The position numbers and the translations under genes are program-made. Below, one piece after another: positions 1 through 6,105 of a DNA stretch of 11,863 nt (within the stretch, counting starts at the first letter, position 1; each line of letters starts with the position of its first letter). Under the pieces are notes generated by a model. The model saw only the letters and a program-made list of their open reading frames with translations. It had not been told where the DNA came from and searched no databases. Source of the stretch: GCA-020344555 sp964548955 (GTDB lineage Bacteria > Planctomycetota > Phycisphaerae > UBA1845); contig CAZJTP010000142.1 of assembly GCA_964548955.1 (NCBI GenBank), positions 1 to 11,863 on the forward strand, given 5' to 3'.

Positions 1-571
1 CGAAAACCTCGTGCGACGCTGGAACTAGCGCGCCGCAAAGCACCAAGACGCCCAACGCAAGCCAGCGTCGACGGCAGCGCACGAGCGTAATCAAGAGCAG
101 TGCAAAGATCGCCGTGGGCACGGCGTAGAACGTGACGCAATGTCTGATCCGACCCAAGCGCTTGCGCCGCTCGCTTCTCGCGTGCAATGTATGCGCGCTC
201 ACCAGCGGGGGCCAATCGCGAATGGCAGCCGCCCTGTCGAAGTCGCGAATTGGCGGATCTTGCTGTTGCCAGAGCATCCGCCGGATTGCGACCCCGCGGA
301 GATGGCTCGAAAGGGGATGTCGCACATCGACACAGCGGGGCGTGTCCAGCAGCGGTGTCCCGAAAAGCATCCAAATCGCCCAAACGCTCGTCAATAATAT
401 CGCGCATGGAATCCGGGGTTTCTTGTACGCGATCCGAATGCGGTGCAACCGGCCCGGATGATCCAGAAAACTTCCTGGATCGCCGGGATCGAAAGCCCTA
501 CCGCACTCCGGACATCGCGGCGTGTCCTGGCCTCGCAAGTCGTAATAACAAGCGCGACAGTACATACCCAT
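1..571 (-). CDS. Zinc-ribbon multi-pass membrane protein, 3'-partial
   Basis: An open minus-strand frame of 190 codons begins with ATG at 571 and is still open at base 1, so its C-terminus lies outside the window. The N-terminus is a zinc ribbon with CxxC pairs C5/C8 and C20/C23, in the form YCRACYYDLRG...RCPECGRAFDPGDP. Three hydrophobic segments follow at about residues 55-72, 147-165 and 170-186, with basic residues beside them, so it is predicted to be a membrane protein with a cytoplasmic ribbon. Similar 'DLRG' ribbons head many uncharacterised planctomycete membrane proteins; the function is unknown. It lies 94 bases downstream of top6B on the same strand and may be co-transcribed with it. 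Alternative in-frame starts are ATG 592 and ATG 565; a GGGA just upstream mildly favours 571. The ribbon and membrane segments are seen directly; the lineage link is from family knowledge. Confidence 0.72.
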   Translation of the reverse strand, partial: MGMYCRACYYDLRGQDTPRCPECGRAFDPGDPGSFLDHPGRLHRIRIAYKKPRIPCAILLTSVWAIWMLFGTPLLDTPRCVDVRHPLSSHLRGVAIRRMLWQQQDPPIRDFDRAAAIRDWPPLVSAHTLHARSERRKRLGRIRHCVTFYAVPTAIFALLLITLVRCRRRWLALGVLVLCGALVPASHEVF

Positions 572-665
572 GGCTCTTCCCGCGAAACTCATTCCGACAT
601 GAGACTCTGCGCGACAGACCCTACACGTGTCGAGTCGCTACTTCATTATTGACCACCAGGACATC

Positions 666-2618
666 CTACTTCCTGCGATTCCTTGACTTTTTCTTGGGCT
701 TCCCTGCCCGCGCCCGGCTCTTCTTCCCGCGAGGCTTGTCGTTCTCGCCGAACAGCGTAGTCGGCACGGCCACACCATCTTCCCGCTCGACGACGACGGT
801 GTCGGCCAGGCCCAGGTCGTTGCCGGGGCGGTGTCTGCGGATGATCTTACCGTGCTCGTCGAACTCCAGGTCAGCCTGGGCTGTGTATTGCTTCGAGAGT
901 GCGACAAGGGCCTTTCGGAAGTCCTCCTTGTTGATGACGGTGATCGCACGTGTCGCTTCGACGACCTCGTCGATGTAGCGGGTAAAGACATCGCGCCGTT
1001 TGGAGTGGGTGGCCCGTTTGCGCTTGCGTCTGAGCAAGGTACTCAATCGCCGGCCGCACTCCGCGATGCCGAGCTTCACCTCCTTGCGGATTTCGTCGTA
1101 GTCCGCGATCGCCTCCTTACCCTCCGAGATGAACGGCACCCACACGCTGGCCATGTGGATCAGCACAACCATCGGAGCCTGCGGCATCGCCCCGCTGGAC
1201 TGCGACAACCCATAGTTGTTCCACTTCGTCTCCACGACGGCCTTATATGTGCAACACGAACTCTGCTGATACAGCAGCGGCACGCGGTTGGCGAACCGTA
1301 TGACCCGAGCCTGCGCCCGCTCACCCTTGCCCTTTGCGTTGTCACCGTTGTCGCGATGGTCGAAGCCCAGGTCGCCCCCATAGGCCACTCCGACCTCGAT
1401 CTGGAACGGGTTGCCGCGATAAACAGCCGGTGGCCTGGTGCTGGCAGTATAGAACTCCGCTTTGATCCCCTTCAGCAAGCCAGTCAGGATCGCCTCCGCC
1501 CCCATCGGCGCGAGACAGTTGGTCGACGGTGCTTTCAACCTTGTATTCTGCAGGACGTTATAGACCCGCTCGGCCACCGGCGGTGTCACAGCGCTGACCC
1601 AGGTGGACGTCGTCACACCGGCCTCGGCACACACCTTCTTGGCAACGGGGCTGCTGACGCGGGAAAACTCCGTAGTCAGGAATGCGCCAAGCTTCTTTGC
1701 CTTGGTCTCCTTGAGCATCTTCATCAGCGTGCCGAGCTCGATGCCATACGGGTGCGGCTTGATCTCCCTCGTTTCGTCCGGAAGCGTCTCGGTGCCACGC
1801 GGGAACTCTGTCATCTCACCGATGGGCGGGTGATAGACGAATCGGCCGTGAGGATTGGCGATGGCGGTCAGTTCGAGGTATTCGTCTACGCTCTGCCGGC
1901 CCTTGTTGTACGCACCCTGCAGCCCGATCGTCACCTCGGTACCGTGTGGCCAGTTAACATTGACCATCTCATCAGCAATGATGTCGGGTCGGTTCTTCTT
2001 CGTGTCAATTGCCAGGCTGTACATGTGTGCCTGTGCCCGGCTGCTTGTGCGGCTGATTATCCGAACCGGCTTGCCGGTCGTGATGAGGCCATACATGCCG
2101 GCCGCACTGATCCCGATGCCCTGCTGGCCCCGGGCCATCTTCAGGCGGTGGAACTTCGAGCCGTACAATAGCTTCCCGAAGATGTTGGGGATCTGCTGCT
2201 TGACGATCCCCGGGCCGTTGTCCCGCACTGTGACGGTAAACCGATCAAGGTCGGTCTGTTTGACAGTAACCTCGATGTCGGGAGCAATCCCGCCTTCCTC
2301 ACAGGCATCGAGGCTGTTGTCCACTGCCTCCTTCACCGTCGTGAGGAGTGCCTTGCGCTTGTTGTCGAAGCCCAGCAGGTGGCGGTTTTTAGCGAAGAAC
2401 TCCGAGACGGAAATCTCGCGCTGCTGTCTGGCAAGCATCTCGGCAGTCACGCCCCGGCGGGATGGGCCCGTTTTCTGAGCACGTGGCAGCCGAGCCAGCG
2501 TCCTGCTGTCCAGGCGCGACCGGCCCTTCACCGGAGCATCCGCCGCGGGCTGCGGAAACGTCAGCGTTAATTGTCCCTTGGGCGGGTGTGTCTGCACGTT
2601 TGTGGGTCTGGCTGCCAT
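666..2618 (-). CDS. top6B: DNA topoisomerase VI subunit B (Top6B)
   Basis: This is the ATPase subunit of the type IIB topoisomerase, which with Top6A passes one DNA duplex through another in an ATP-dependent way. The GHKL ATPase fold is clear, numbered from ATG 2618: N-box VKEAVDNSLDACE (about 95-107), DNGPGI (about 133-138), and the ATP-lid segment ARGQQGIGISAAGMYG (about 162-177). The H2TH and transducer regions follow, and the protein ends in a strongly basic Lys/Arg tail. At 650 residues it exceeds the roughly 530 of archaeal Top6B because of an N-terminal extension of about 60 residues and the basic tail. ATG 2618 is preferred because GGAG lies 8 bases upstream; an in-frame GTG at 2627 would add three residues and is poorly placed. 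It diverges from dnaA. No Top6A is in the window, so the partner must be encoded elsewhere, perhaps beyond the left edge. A possible clamp-binding motif lies near the N-terminus. Confidence 0.96.
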   Translation of the reverse strand: MAARPTNVQTHPPKGQLTLTFPQPAADAPVKGRSRLDSRTLARLPRAQKTGPSRRGVTAEMLARQQREISVSEFFAKNRHLLGFDNKRKALLTTVKEAVDNSLDACEEGGIAPDIEVTVKQTDLDRFTVTVRDNGPGIVKQQIPNIFGKLLYGSKFHRLKMARGQQGIGISAAGMYGLITTGKPVRIISRTSSRAQAHMYSLAIDTKKNRPDIIADEMVNVNWPHGTEVTIGLQGAYNKGRQSVDEYLELTAIANPHGRFVYHPPIGEMTEFPRGTETLPDETREIKPHPYGIELGTLMKMLKETKAKKLGAFLTTEFSRVSSPVAKKVCAEAGVTTSTWVSAVTPPVAERVYNVLQNTRLKAPSTNCLAPMGAEAILTGLLKGIKAEFYTASTRPPAVYRGNPFQIEVGVAYGGDLGFDHRDNGDNAKGKGERAQARVIRFANRVPLLYQQSSCCTYKAVVETKWNNYGLSQSSGAMPQAPMVVLIHMASVWVPFISEGKEAIADYDEIRKEVKLGIAECGRRLSTLLRRKRKRATHSKRRDVFTRYIDEVVEATRAITVINKEDFRKALVALSKQYTAQADLEFDEHGKIIRRHRPGNDLGLADTVVVEREDGVAVPTTLFGENDKPRGKKSRARAGKPKKKSRNRRK

Positions 2619-2901
2619 CCCTGGCACTCCAGCTCATTCTGAGGTATCGCTGCACCAGCACCGCAGCGGGCGATCAGACATCCATAATACCGCAACCCGC
2701 CGTCGCTTCAACAGCAACGGCCGTAGCCCTGGGCTCGGCCATAAAACCGGTGTTTCCCACTAGCGTTTTGTGAGTATTCCAGTAAAATATCGAATCCGGC
2801 GAGGAGGGCGCATCCGCCGCGCAATCTTCCGTGCGTACGGTACGTGACATCAACACCACGAGCGTCTGGCGTAGTGAAACCTTTTCTCTACTCGCCGCTT
2901 A
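2619..2901. other. Divergent top6B-dnaA intergenic region, candidate oriC and promoters
   Basis: This 283-base gap separates two divergent genes. Divergence of top6B and dnaA here fits a replication origin, since both would then be on leading strands, but no perfect TTATNCACA DnaA box was found by eye. The most AT-rich stretch is about 2744-2795, including AGTAAAATATCGAAT, and could be an unwinding element. An interrupted palindrome lies at 2834-2844. I could not assign a convincing -35/-10 pair for either gene. Calling it oriC is inference from gene order. Confidence 0.35.
2834..2844. repeat. Short inverted repeat upstream of dnaA
   Basis: CGTAC-G-GTACG forms an 11-base interrupted palindrome about 60 bases before the dnaA start. 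It could be an operator or may be chance; it is too short and lacks a T-run to be a terminator. Confidence 0.3.
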
Positions 2902-4242
2902 ATGGTTGATTTTGCACTAGTCATGGTAATAGCCCTTGGAACGATTTGGAGTGACATTCTCGGGCAAGTTCGAATAAATCATCCCCGACTGGTTCGCGGG
3001 TGGTTCTCTGACCTTCGGCTTACCGATGTTGAGGACGGTATTGTGCGCATCCAGGCCCACAACCAGGCGCAGCTTAACTATCTACAGCAGCACTGTCGAC
3101 TTGCCTTCCTGGAAGCCGCCCAGGCTGCAACCGGCCGTTTGGTTTCGGTCGCGTTTAAGGCAAACGACACCGAGAACACACCATCTCAGCCGCCCGTTCT
3201 GCCGTTCGAGGCTGAAGGTGATCAGCTTCTGCTCAACCACGATTCCACCTTCAACAATTTCGTCACGGGCCCGTGCAACCGTCTTGCGCACGCTGCCGCA
3301 TTGGCGGTTGCTGATGATCCGGGTCGGGCCTACAACCCGTTTTTCGTTCATGGTCCGGTAGGTCTTGGGAAAACGCATCTACTGCAAGCAATTTGCCATG
3401 CAATTCGTGAGCAGCGGCCTGAGACCGCATACCACTACATATCCTGCGAGACCTTTATCAACCACTTTATCGAGGCTGTGGAACAAGGCCTGCTACATCA
3501 TTTTCAGTACCGATATCGCCACGTAGGCGTACTCGTGATTGACGATATTCAGTTCCTCGCCGAACGAGAAAGGAGCCAGGAGGAGTTTTTTCACACGTTC
3601 AACACACTGCACCAGTCGCACCGCCAGATCGTTCTATCCGCGGACTGCTCACCGTCGGAGATACCAAGCCTTGAAGAGCGACTTATCAGCCGGTTCAACT
3701 CGGGCCTAGTTGCCCTCCTCGACCGTCCAGACCTGGAGACCAGGATGGCCATTGTCCGGAAGAAAGCCAAGCTTCGTTACATCGAGGTACCCGAGGATGT
3801 TGTTCGGTTTATTGCAAGCCGGATTGATACGAACATCCGGGCCCTCGAGGGCGCCCTGATCAAGATCGACGCCGTGAGCCAGATGTATTCCGGCGAAATC
3901 ACCCTTGAGATCGCCAGGGAAGCCCTAGGCTCAGATTCCGTTCGATCTGTCAAGATACCGGTTATTCTTGAGATTGTTGCGAAACGGCTGAACGTCAAGG
4001 TCTCCGACCTGCAAAGTAAGAAGCGATCCAAAGCGATTACGTACCCACGGCACGTATCGATGTACCTTGCCCGCCGATTGACCTCCCAGAGTCTGGAGGA
4101 GATCGGCGGTTACTTTGGCGGACGCGACCACAGCACGGTCCTCCACGCCAGCCGGACAATCGGGGAACAGGCCCAGCAGGACCCGCAGCTCCGGCAGCTA
4201 CTTGACGAAGTCGCCCTGGAGGTGAAAAATACTTCCCAATAA
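2902..4242 (+). CDS. dnaA: Chromosomal replication initiator protein DnaA
   Basis: DnaA binds origin DNA boxes, opens the duplex and recruits the helicase. A short domain I (about 1-85, with the usual early Trp as W16 in TIWSDIL) and a short linker precede the AAA+ domain: Walker A GPVGLGKTH (151-159), Walker B VLVIDDIQF (210-218), sensor I region SADCSPSEIP, box VII with arginine-finger candidate R264 in LISRFNSGL, and sensor II NIRALEGAL (311-319). Domain IV begins near 350 and contains the DnaA signature IGGYFGGRDHSTVLHA (401-416). At 446 residues the length is normal. Two key positions differ slightly from the usual GGVGLGKTH and SDRPP, but the catalytic residues are kept. No Shine-Dalgarno is visible before ATG 2902; ATG 2923 is an in-frame alternative that also lacks one. 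It is followed by dnaN after a 291-base gap, so the two may have separate promoters. Confidence 0.97.
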   Translation: MVDFALVMVIALGTIWSDILGQVRINHPRLVRGWFSDLRLTDVEDGIVRIQAHNQAQLNYLQQHCRLAFLEAAQAATGRLVSVAFKANDTENTPSQPPVLPFEAEGDQLLLNHDSTFNNFVTGPCNRLAHAAALAVADDPGRAYNPFFVHGPVGLGKTHLLQAICHAIREQRPETAYHYISCETFINHFIEAVEQGLLHHFQYRYRHVGVLVIDDIQFLAERERSQEEFFHTFNTLHQSHRQIVLSADCSPSEIPSLEERLISRFNSGLVALLDRPDLETRMAIVRKKAKLRYIEVPEDVVRFIASRIDTNIRALEGALIKIDAVSQMYSGEITLEIAREALGSDSVRSVKIPVILEIVAKRLNVKVSDLQSKKRSKAITYPRHVSMYLARRLTSQSLEEIGGYFGGRDHSTVLHASRTIGEQAQQDPQLRQLLDEVALEVKNTSQ

Positions 4243-4533
4243 ACGTGCTAATCCCGTTCGATTTCCTGTTAATTGGATAGGACCATCTACTAGCAGCAGG
4301 AGTCGAAATGTCAACTGCGTGCCATCCGACCCCAAGCCTCGCAGACTTGCTCACAGCCTTTTCACGGCTCGAAGGGACCCGGACGAAAGGCAGGTTACGG
4401 CCCTACAAGCACTTACATTCATCGAGACCCAGGAGACGCACGTGTTTCACGCACTGATGATTATGACTAAGGTTAATTGTTTACAAGACTAAATGGTCCA
4501 CCACACAAGTGATTCACGAAAGGTCAACGTCAG
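4243..4533. other. dnaA-dnaN intergenic region with short repeats, alternative oriC site
   Basis: This 291-base gap has no recognised gene. It contains TTCACG three times on the plus strand (4361-4366, 4446-4451, 4513-4518) and GTTAATTG twice (4268-4275, 4472-4479). An AT-rich stretch lies at about 4456-4496. The TTCACG copies could be degenerate DnaA boxes, but none is closer than three mismatches to TTATCCACA. Some bacteria have oriC between dnaA and dnaN, so this is an alternative origin site. A 49-codon open frame (4308-4457) with AGGAG five bases upstream is also present, but its product resembles nothing known. The dnaN promoter should lie here; I could not place it. Confidence 0.35.
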
Positions 4534-5640
4534 ATGAAGCTCCGATTTAACAGACAAGAAATGGCCGAAGTGCTGTCGGCTGTGTGCAGCGTTGCTGCAA
4601 CACGTAGCCCTAAAGATGTGCTCAAGTGTGTTCGCATCGAGGCGCATCCGGATGTTCTGTTATTATCAGCCACGGACCTCGAACTCAGCCTACGATGCGC
4701 CGTAACGCAAGTTGAGGTGGACAAGCCTGGTGAGGTCCTGGTTGTAGCGGAGACATTTGCCAGAATCGTCCGTGAATGTGATGATGAAATACTCGTCATT
4801 GAGACCGCTGAAAACGTGCTGCACGTGCGTGGAGTTGGCAGTCACTTTCAAGTTATTACGCGGGACCTAGCGGATTTTCCTGCTATACCAAGTATGGAGG
4901 GTAAGCCGGAGGTCACGATTGATCATACGCTGTTGCGCCGCTTGACGGAGTGGACCATGTTTGCAGCGGCCAGGGAGAGCACGCGCTACGCCATAAATGG
5001 TGTCTTGTGGGAGGTGAATGGGGATAAGCTTACACTGGCGGCCACGGATGGACGGCGGTTGTCACTTGCAAGTGGGAAGCTTGTTAACGGCGGCTCGGCG
5101 GATACACCGCGTGCAATCGTGCCGAGCAAGGCGATGTCGCTGTTTGCCCGCCTCCCGTTGGAGGCCGATTCGCAGGTCGGTATGAAGATCACGGATAATC
5201 AGCTCCTGCTGAATATAGGTCGGGTGTTGATAGGCACGGCGCTGGTCGAGGGCAAGTTCCCCAGGTACCAGGATGTGATACCAACGGACTGCGATCGTGT
5301 AGTCGAGCTGAATACAGCAGAATTTCACAGTGCCCTGAAGCGGGCGGCACTGCTTACGGATGAGGAGTCAAAAGGGGTCCGCTTTGCTTTCTCCGAGGGT
5401 ACCCTGACTCTTTCCAGCCGCGCTCCTGAGCAGGGTGAGGCGGAAGTGGTACTGTCGATTAGCTACACGGGAGAGCCGATGGAGATCGGTTTCAACCCGG
5501 TGTTAATACTGGAGCTGCTTCGGGTGGCGCATGCTGAGGAGATCACGTTTGCGTTCAAAGAACCGAAACGACCCGGTGTGATCCGTCTCGGAGATGACTT
5601 CGTATATGTGGTCATGCCCGTGAACCTATCTTCAGCGTAG
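4534..5640 (+). CDS. dnaN: DNA polymerase III subunit beta, sliding clamp
   Basis: The clamp forms a ring round DNA and tethers the replicative polymerase and many other proteins. The 368-residue length is typical. Family landmarks are SATDLELSLR (45-54), the TRYAINGVLWE segment (150-160), AATDGRRLSLA (169-179), EGKFPRYQDVIP (239-250), the third-domain helix FNPVLILELLRVA (320-332) and the C-terminal VMPVNL (360-365), which corresponds to the usual PMRL-type end that helps form the peptide-binding pocket. The three clamp domains are therefore complete. The ATG at 4534 is preceded by an AAGG about 10 bases upstream, a modest ribosome binding site. The next gene starts only 15 bases after its stop, so dnaN and the DciA-like gene are probably one transcript. 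Confidence 0.97.
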   Translation: MKLRFNRQEMAEVLSAVCSVAATRSPKDVLKCVRIEAHPDVLLLSATDLELSLRCAVTQVEVDKPGEVLVVAETFARIVRECDDEILVIETAENVLHVRGVGSHFQVITRDLADFPAIPSMEGKPEVTIDHTLLRRLTEWTMFAAARESTRYAINGVLWEVNGDKLTLAATDGRRLSLASGKLVNGGSADTPRAIVPSKAMSLFARLPLEADSQVGMKITDNQLLLNIGRVLIGTALVEGKFPRYQDVIPTDCDRVVELNTAEFHSALKRAALLTDEESKGVRFAFSEGTLTLSSRAPEQGEAEVVLSISYTGEPMEIGFNPVLILELLRVAHAEEITFAFKEPKRPGVIRLGDDFVYVVMPVNLSSA

Positions 5641-5655
5641 ACAAGGATACCGGGT

Positions 5656-6039
5656 ATGCCTCATAAGCAACAACTCAAGTGGGCCCAAGTGAATAGAACA
5701 CGATGGGACAGAACGCGGCTAGTTGGGGCTTCAATGACGCACTTGGTCGGTGAAGCAGCGATCACGCGTGTTGGGGCGGCGCTTGAGGCCGCGTCGATGG
5801 TCGCAGATTTAGTAGATGAGGAGTTCCGGGCGCATTGTCGTATAGTGGTCACGGAGGCACGAACCCTGGTAATTAACGTAGATGATTCTGCGCAGGCGTG
5901 CACACTGAGGTCCCGATGGCTGTTGCCGGTTCGCGAGGCTTTGCGCATCCGCAAGAGTAGTAAGTTAAGCGGCGAAGTAGTGTTTGCGTTCGGTCACGAA
6001 GGCATAGGTTTTGCGGACACGACAGGAGCTGGTTCGTAA
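5656..6039 (+). CDS. dciA: DciA-like (DUF721) protein, probable helicase-loading factor
   Basis: This 127-residue protein resembles the DUF721/DciA family, whose better-studied members interact with the replicative helicase DnaB and take the place of DnaC-type loaders. The central part fits the family pattern: LVDEEFRAHCRIVVTEARTL (about 52-71) followed by VINVDDSAQACTLRSRW (about 72-88), matching the family's 'H...L.V.V.sSaWa.eLr' strand-helix arrangement. The N-terminal 20 residues are basic and variable. ATG 5656 has AAGGA eight bases upstream. It sits between dnaN and gyrB, where DUF721 genes occur in several phyla, often next to recF; recF is absent here. Similarity is recognised by eye in a divergent family, so the assignment is likely but not certain, and the helicase-loading role is inferred from the family. 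Confidence 0.72.
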   Translation: MPHKQQLKWAQVNRTRWDRTRLVGASMTHLVGEAAITRVGAALEAASMVADLVDEEFRAHCRIVVTEARTLVINVDDSAQACTLRSRWLLPVREALRIRKSSKLSGEVVFAFGHEGIGFADTTGAGS

Positions 6040-6060
6040 CGCTCAGGGAGTGGGGATTGG

Positions 6061-6105
6061 ATGACGGTTCACGGGGACGCGATGCGAAACAAGCGTGTTT
6101 CATGA
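6061..6105 (+). CDS. Possible 14-residue leader peptide overlapping the gyrB start
   Basis: ATG 6061 opens a short frame, MTVHGDAMRNKRVS, whose TGA stop (6103-6105) overlaps the ATG of gyrB in an ATGA arrangement. Purine-rich GGGAG and GGGGA lie just upstream (6046-6056), while the gyrB ATG itself has no clear Shine-Dalgarno. Translation of the leader could therefore deliver ribosomes to gyrB. The competing reading is that gyrB starts at TTG 6057 in its own frame using the same GGGAG. Very short frames arise easily by chance. Confidence 0.25.
   Translation: MTVHGDAMRNKRVS

Noticed and set aside
187..978. Open frame on the plus strand (263 codons)
   Set aside because: It overlaps the zinc-ribbon gene and the top6B 3' end on the other strand and has low-complexity Ser/Arg-rich composition typical of a shadow.
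831..2171. Long open frame on the plus strand (446 codons)
   Set aside because: It is antisense to top6B, whose frame has unmistakable GHKL motifs; the plus-strand product resembles no family and is a codon-bias shadow.
4309..4491. Second open frame in the dnaA-dnaN gap reading QVTALQALTFIETQETHVFH
   Set aside because: It vaguely suggests a frameshifted helix-turn-helix remnant, but it has no start codon, no recognisable family match and overlaps the better supported 49-codon frame.
2619..4533. Consensus DnaA boxes
   Set aside because: Both gaps flanking dnaA were read on both strands; no site was closer than three mismatches to TTATCCACA, so no box is annotated.
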